Assembly: GCA_036488815.1 (NCBI GenBank)
Contig: DASXGX010000045.1
Span: 1-64,000, forward strand
Source: Roseiarcus sp036488815
Lineage (GTDB): Bacteria; Pseudomonadota; Alphaproteobacteria; Rhizobiales; Beijerinckiaceae
Length of the DNA stretch: 64,000 nt
Direction: 5' to 3'
The notes below the pieces were generated by a model. It saw nothing but the letters and a program-made list of their open reading frames with translations. It searched no databases and was not told the DNA's origin. The translations under genes and the position numbers were made by a program. Below, one piece after another: positions 59,519 to 64,000 of the stretch (its first letter is position 1; the number at the start of each line of letters is the position of its first letter).

Positions 59519-60886
59519 TCAGTCGACGCCGAGCGACTTGAGCTTGCGATGCAGCGCGGAGCGCTCCATCCCGATGAATTCGGCCGTTCGCGAGATGTTG
59601 CCGCCGAAACGGTTGATCTGAGCGATCAGGTATTCCCGCTCGAACACTTCGCGCGCCTCACGCAGAGGAATGCTCATCAACTTCTCGCCGCCGACGCCGC
59701 TGGGAATCGCCGGCACGAGCGCGCCGACTTCGGCGGGAAGCATGGCCGCCGTGATCTCGGCGTCGGGATCGCCCGCCACGAGGATCATCAAGCGTTCGAT
59801 GTTGTTGCGCAATTGCCTGATATTGCCGGGCCAGTCGTGCGACTGCAGCACCGCCATCGCGTCGGGGGCGATGCGGCGCGGCGGCACCCCCATGGTCATG
59901 GCGACTTGCTCGAGAAAATATTGCACGAGATCCGGCACGTCCTCACGCCGTTCGGCGAGCGAGGGCACGCGGATCGGCACCACGGACAGCCTGTGAAAGA
60001 GGTCCTCGCGGAACAGGCCGTCGGTGATCGCCTGAGCGAGGTCCCGGCTCGTCGATGAGATGATGCGCACGTCGACATGGACGCGCGCAGACCCGCCGAC
60101 GCGCTGAAAATTCTGGTCGACCAGCACGCGCAGAATCTTCGCCTGCGTCTCGAGCGGCATGTCCGCCACTTCGTCGAGGTACAGTGTGCCTCCATGCGCC
60201 TCTTCGAGCGCGCCGACGCGCCGCGGACGATCGGGCGCGGCCTCGACCCCGAAGAGTTCGCTCTCCATGTTCTCGGGCGTGATCGTCGGCGCGTTGAGGA
60301 CGACGAAGGGGCCGTCGGCCCGCACCGAATGCGCGTGGATCAGCCGCGCGGTCAGTTCCTTGCCCGAGCCGGCCGGGCCCGAGACGAGCACGCGCGAATT
60401 GGCGGGGCCCAGGCGTTCGACGACCCGCCTGAGATTGGCGATCGCCGAGGAGCCGCCGACCATGCGGTTGACCGCGCCAGCGCGTGCGCGAAGGTCGCTG
60501 ACTTCCCGCTTGAGCCGAGAGGTCTCGAGCGCCCGCTCGGCGATGAGAATCAGACGGTCCGCCTTGAACGGCTTCTCGATGAAGTCGTAAGCGCCGAGCT
60601 TGATCGCAGTGACGGCGGTCTCGATGTTGCCGTGACCTGAAATCATCACGACCGGCACGTTCTCGTGCTGCTGCTTGATCACCTCGAGAAGCTTCAAACC
60701 GTCGAGCCGCGAGCCCTGCAGCCAGATGTCGAGCAGCACGAGATGCGGCCGGCGCGCCTCGATCGCGCCGAGGGCTTCGTCGGAATTGCGCGCTAACCGT
60801 GTGCTGTGACCCTCGTCGTCGAGAATGCCGGAAACAAGTTCGCGAATATCGTCCTCGTCGTCGACGATTAGAATATCAGCTGGCAT
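59519..60886 (-). CDS. ntrX: Response regulator NtrX
   Basis: 455 residues. Receiver domain from MPADILIVDDEDDIRELV, phosphate-acceptor Asp in LVLLDIWLQ; AAA+ domain with VSGPAGSGKELTARLIH and GTLYLDEVADMPLE; Fis-type helix-turn-helix at the end (FGGNISRTAEFIGMERSALHRKL). The sigma-54 contact loop GAFTGA is absent: the place reads ELFGVEAAPDRPRRVGALEE, as known for alphaproteobacterial NtrX. Start 60886 overlaps ntrY by 11 bases; 60922 is possible. Works with NtrY in nitrogen and redox control. Confidence 0.95.
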   Translation of the reverse strand: MPADILIVDDEDDIRELVSGILDDEGHSTRLARNSDEALGAIEARRPHLVLLDIWLQGSRLDGLKLLEVIKQQHENVPVVMISGHGNIETAVTAIKLGAYDFIEKPFKADRLILIAERALETSRLKREVSDLRARAGAVNRMVGGSSAIANLRRVVERLGPANSRVLVSGPAGSGKELTARLIHAHSVRADGPFVVLNAPTITPENMESELFGVEAAPDRPRRVGALEEAHGGTLYLDEVADMPLETQAKILRVLVDQNFQRVGGSARVHVDVRIISSTSRDLAQAITDGLFREDLFHRLSVVPIRVPSLAERREDVPDLVQYFLEQVAMTMGVPPRRIAPDAMAVLQSHDWPGNIRQLRNNIERLMILVAGDPDAEITAAMLPAEVGALVPAIPSGVGGEKLMSIPLREAREVFEREYLIAQINRFGGNISRTAEFIGMERSALHRKLKSLGVD

Positions 60887-63209
60887 CAGGGCGACCTGCT
60901 GTCGTGGGAGGGACTTTGTCATCCGCCGTGTTCGCGGCGACGGGGCCAGGTTGGAGCGGCAATTTCATCAGGACCTGGGCGCCGAGGCCTCCATCGGCGC
61001 GCGGCAGGCCGTCGAAGAGTTCGACGCCGCCCTGATGGTCCTCGAAAATCTTCATGACGATCGGCAGGCCAAGGCCGGTGCCCTCGGCGCGCGTGGTCAC
61101 GTAGGGCTCGACCAGCTTGTGACGATCCTCGGCGGGAAAGCCCTTGCCGTTGTCGCTGACGCTGATGCGCGCAAAGCCGTCAGGGTCGGCCCTCAACACG
61201 ACGAGAATGCGCCCGCCCTCCTGCGTGGGGACGCGTGCGTCGATCCCCTCGGTGGCGTTCTTGAGGACATTGGTCAGCGCCTGCGAAATGAGACGCCGGT
61301 CGAATTCGGCGGTGACGGGCTCTTCAGGAAGATCGTCCTCGATGGCGATTTCAGGACGTCCGATGCGCATGAGGAACAGCGCCTGACGGACGCAATCGGA
61401 GAGGTTGTCCGCGATGGGGCGCGCTTTGGGCATGCGGGCGAAAGACGAGAATTCGTCGACCATCCGCTTGATGTCGTCGACCTGGCGAATGATCGTATCG
61501 GTGCATTGATCGAAGATGTCCTTGCCTTCGACGATCAGCCGGCCGTAGCGGCGCTTCAGCCGCTCCGCCGAAAGCTGGATCGGCGTCAGCGGATTCTTGA
61601 TCTCGTGGGCGATGCGGCGCGCGACGTCGGCCCAGGCGGCGCTTCGCTGAGCGGTGACGAGATCGCTGATATCGTCGAGGGTGATGACGCTGCCTTGATC
61701 GCCGCGCGCCGGATCGCCCGTCACGCGGACGTTGAGCAGGCGCTCACGCCCCTGGCGCAGTAAGGTCGCCTGGCCCTGATGCGATTTTAGCTTCATCGAA
61801 CGCGCCTCGGCGAGGATGTGCGCGAGTTGCGGGAAGACGCCCTCGATGCGGCGGCCGACCAGGCTCCTGGCCTCGACGCCCTGGCTGAGCAGCCGGTCCG
61901 CTGCGGCGTTGCTGACGGTCACGACGCCGCCGGGATCGACGCCGACGACCCCCGCCGGAACGCCGGAGAGCACCGCCTCGATGAAGGCGCGGCGCTCGTC
62001 GTTGAGAGCGTTGGCCGCGGTCAGCCGATTGCGCTGCTGGCGCAACTCCATCGTCATCTTGTTGAAGGTTTCGCCGAGGTGTCCGAGGTCGCCCTCCGAG
62101 CGCCGGGTCGGCACCTGGACGTAAAGGTTGCCCGAGGCGACCTCGTCCGTCGCGCGGATGAGCCGTCGGATGGGCCCGACGAGCTGGCTCGCGAAAGTGA
62201 GCCCCATCCAGACCGCCGAGATCAGCAGCGTCAGCGACAGCATGACGAAGACGCTTGCGAAGCCGAGCTCGATGTTATGGCGGTGGGATTCGAAATTCGC
62301 GAAGATAGCCGAGACGCCCGAGGCTTCTCGCGCCACTTTGTCCGAGATCGGGTCAATCGCGCGCGCCGCATAGAAGTAGCTGTCTTCGAGGCCGTCGATC
62401 GGCCGCATGGCGACGAAGACGTCGCCGCGCGCCAGCAGGCCGCAGACGGGTTGGCGGCTGGTGGCGGCGGCGAAGTCGGCGGCCTCCGGCTTGGCGATCA
62501 GTTTCGGATCCGATCCGGCGGAGACCGCGCTCACAGAGCCGTCGGTCTTGATCACAGCGGCGACGGTGAAGCCGAGGGCGTGCGACCGGGCGGTCAGATA
62601 GTTGCGAAAAAGGCTGGAGTCGGAGTGGAGAAGCCGCGCCGCTTGCGCCAGATCGCCGGCCGTCACCTCCGTCTCGCGCAGCAGCGAGCGGCACTGCGCT
62701 TCTCGATAGACTTGCGACAGCGTACCGGATTCGTTGAGGAACGCGCCGACGTCCTTCATGAAGGCGGGATTGATCGCCCATTCCACGGATACGGTCGCCA
62801 CGACGGCGGTGACGAGGGCGGGAATCGCCGCCACCAGCGAAAACAACGCCACGACCCGATTGTGCAAGCGGGCGCCGGCGCGCGCGGCCCGGCGCGCCGC
62901 GCGCAGATTGCGCAACTCCAGCCCGATCAGCACCAGGAGGCAGACGACGATCAGCCCGTCGCCGCCGAGAATCATCAGGACGACGTGGGGCGTCGGAATG
63001 ATCGGGGTGAAGCCGGCGAAAATGACGAAGGTCGCGAGCGCGAGCACCAGCGCGCCGCCGACCGCAAACGGTCCGAAGCGGCCGGACAACCGACTGTCGT
63101 CGGTGCGCTCAACGGGTGCGACGCCCGCTTTCGCCTGCTGGATCGCCACCTCGGAAATCTTCGCCACCGCTGCCGTTTGCGCTTCGCCCCAATCGTGGCG
63201 CAAATGCAA
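60876..63209 (-). CDS. ntrY: Sensor histidine kinase NtrY
   Basis: 777 residues. N-terminal membrane segments (about 50-70, 75-100, 125-150) and another near 325-350 frame a periplasmic loop; HAMP around 370, PAS from about 420, then HisKA with phospho-acceptor His in RIAHEIKNPLTPIQLSAERL, and ATPase boxes with NVLKNATEGID and ISVSDNGKGFPAEDR, GLGLPIVMKI. Partner of NtrX. TTG start at 63209; downstream starts are possible. Overlaps ntrX start by 11 bases. Confidence 0.95.
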   Translation of the reverse strand: MHLRHDWGEAQTAAVAKISEVAIQQAKAGVAPVERTDDSRLSGRFGPFAVGGALVLALATFVIFAGFTPIIPTPHVVLMILGGDGLIVVCLLVLIGLELRNLRAARRAARAGARLHNRVVALFSLVAAIPALVTAVVATVSVEWAINPAFMKDVGAFLNESGTLSQVYREAQCRSLLRETEVTAGDLAQAARLLHSDSSLFRNYLTARSHALGFTVAAVIKTDGSVSAVSAGSDPKLIAKPEAADFAAATSRQPVCGLLARGDVFVAMRPIDGLEDSYFYAARAIDPISDKVAREASGVSAIFANFESHRHNIELGFASVFVMLSLTLLISAVWMGLTFASQLVGPIRRLIRATDEVASGNLYVQVPTRRSEGDLGHLGETFNKMTMELRQQRNRLTAANALNDERRAFIEAVLSGVPAGVVGVDPGGVVTVSNAAADRLLSQGVEARSLVGRRIEGVFPQLAHILAEARSMKLKSHQGQATLLRQGRERLLNVRVTGDPARGDQGSVITLDDISDLVTAQRSAAWADVARRIAHEIKNPLTPIQLSAERLKRRYGRLIVEGKDIFDQCTDTIIRQVDDIKRMVDEFSSFARMPKARPIADNLSDCVRQALFLMRIGRPEIAIEDDLPEEPVTAEFDRRLISQALTNVLKNATEGIDARVPTQEGGRILVVLRADPDGFARISVSDNGKGFPAEDRHKLVEPYVTTRAEGTGLGLPIVMKIFEDHQGGVELFDGLPRADGGLGAQVLMKLPLQPGPVAANTADDKVPPTTAGRPDAS

Positions 63210-63245
63210 CTCTGTTGCAAGATTGCGACAAAATGGGGGCGGAGA

Positions 63246-64000
63246 TCACTTCAGGCCGCCGCGCACACCCCGCAAATCCAAATCCCGGATCTTTTTTCGC
63301 AAGGTGTTGCGGTTGAGACCGAGAATCTCCGCCGCCTTGATCTGGTTGCCTCGCGTGACCGACAGCGTCGCGGCGATCAGCGGCACTTCGAGATCGCGCA
63401 GGACGCGGTGGTAAAGACCGACCGGGGGGAAGGCGTCCCCGAACGACCGGAACAATTCCGCGACATGACGCTCCAGCCCCGAGACCCCATGCTCCTGTCC
63501 GGCGACGGCTTCGCGTGGGCCGCCGGACACTTCCGCCGCGCCGGAGGGGATGGGGCTATGCAGCGGCGCGCTGAAGCCAAGTTCGTTTTCGATCAATTGC
63601 TCGGTGATCACGTCCTGGGGATAAAGCGCCGAAACGCGTCGCGTGAGGTTCTCCAACTCCCGGATGTTGCCCGGCCAGGGGTAGCGGCGCAGCCTGTCCA
63701 GCGCCGCCGTGTCGAAATTCTTGAGCGCAAGCCCCTCCGCGACGCCCCTTTGGAAAAAGTGGCGCACGAGATCCGGAATGTCCTCCGTGCGCTCTCGCAG
63801 CGGCGGCAGACGGAGCGGCACCACGTTCAGGCGGAAGAACAAATCTTCCCGGAACAGCCCCTGCTGGATGGCGAAACGCAGGTCTTTGTTGGTCGCCGCG
63901 ACGATGCGCACGTTGGTCTTGATCGGCGTGCGGCCGCCGACGGTGGTGTATTCCCCTTGCTGCAATACACGAAGTAGCCGGGTCTGCGCCTCCATCGGCA
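63246..64000 (-). CDS. ntrC: Nitrogen regulator NtrC, 3' part, cut by window edge
   Basis: 251 codons of the C-terminal half; the N-terminus lies right of the window. The visible part starts in the AAA+ domain after the GAFTGA loop (MEAQTRLLRVLQQGEY), continues IVAATNKDL, LPPLRERTEDIPDLVRHF and YPWPGNIRELENLTRR, and ends with the Fis-type helix-turn-helix GNQIKAAEILGLNRNTLRKKI. A sigma-54 enhancer-binding activator of nitrogen assimilation. ntrB would lie just beyond the edge. Confidence 0.95.
   Translation of the reverse strand, partial: PMEAQTRLLRVLQQGEYTTVGGRTPIKTNVRIVAATNKDLRFAIQQGLFREDLFFRLNVVPLRLPPLRERTEDIPDLVRHFFQRGVAEGLALKNFDTAALDRLRRYPWPGNIRELENLTRRVSALYPQDVITEQLIENELGFSAPLHSPIPSGAAEVSGGPREAVAGQEHGVSGLERHVAELFRSFGDAFPPVGLYHRVLRDLEVPLIAATLSVTRGNQIKAAEILGLNRNTLRKKIRDLDLRGVRGGLK

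Noticed and set aside
1..64000. CRISPR array, prophage, insertion sequence or toxin-antitoxin island
   Set aside because: No regularly spaced repeats, transposase, integrase or phage structural gene was found; the ribbon-helix-helix gene has no toxin partner beside it.

Overview
The window is high-GC, densely coded bacterial chromosome. It is best read as an alphaproteobacterium of the order Hyphomicrobiales (Rhizobiales). Three things point there: the gene order ntrC-ntrY-ntrX-dat-hfq-hflX, the plsX-fabH and lepB-rnc-era blocks, and an alphaproteobacterial-type NuoI. The glutathione-dependent formaldehyde dehydrogenase, PHB-depolymerase-like esterase and phasin-like protein would suit a Beijerinckiaceae/Methylocystaceae-like organism, but no methane or methanol oxidation gene is present, so this stays an inference. 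I see no rRNA, CRISPR array, insertion sequence, prophage or integrase. One tRNA (Glu, UUC) is present.

Layout. 1-4.0 kb: truncated NAD-dependent epimerase-like gene, HerA-like ATPase and GGDEF/EAL protein. 4.0-9.9 kb: complete pyruvate dehydrogenase operon aceE-aceF-lpdA (minus strand) with a homodimeric-type E1 and a lipoyl domain on both E2 and E3. 10-13.8 kb: 5-hydroxyisourate hydrolase, then a MarR-EmrA-EmrB drug-efflux operon with a clear inverted-repeat operator over its promoter. 13.8-18.3 kb: class III nucleotide cyclase, SRPBCC protein, ribbon-helix-helix regulator with a PHB-depolymerase-like esterase, and a 4Fe-4S protein. 18.3-25.5 kb: fabH and plsX, amidase, DedA protein, phasin-like protein, DUF423 protein and adenine deaminase. 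25.9-29.1 kb: a lone RND permease. 29-31.5 kb: Cys-cluster protein and moaC-moeA. 31.5-37 kb: secreted CHAP-like protein, a 586-bp non-coding block, recO, an MFS transporter, a GT39-like glycosyltransferase and a stomatin-like protein. 37-40.2 kb: secreted phosphoesterase plus di-heme peroxidase. 40.2-40.6 kb: remains of a decayed adenylate cyclase gene. 40.6-44.2 kb: lepB-rnc-era and a quinone oxidoreductase. 44.4-48.1 kb: tRNA-Glu, small membrane protein, TerC, a stand-alone nuoI, GYD protein and frmA. 48.2-56 kb: SMP-30 lactonase-like protein, a complete sugar-type ABC importer, a small tautomerase and an FAD dehydrogenase. 56.4-64 kb: hflX, hfq, dat, ntrX, ntrY and the 3' part of ntrC.

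How the genes work together. The Pdh operon feeds acetyl-CoA to the plsX/fabH lipid steps. The ntr-hfq block is a nitrogen-control and post-transcriptional hub. The 48-56 kb block looks like an uptake and oxidation module for an unidentified sugar or related compound. No gene set here clearly makes up a new defence or mobile system. The most informative unusual items are the decayed cyclase with at least two frameshifts (40.2-40.55 kb), the marR promoter/operator, the phosphoesterase-peroxidase pair, the lone RND permease lacking the usual TM10 lysine, the stand-alone nuoI, and a dispersed-repeat-like palindrome at 16.1 kb. Start codons were moved from the longest possible frame wherever a ribosome-binding site or family N-terminus favoured another; these choices are explained per gene.
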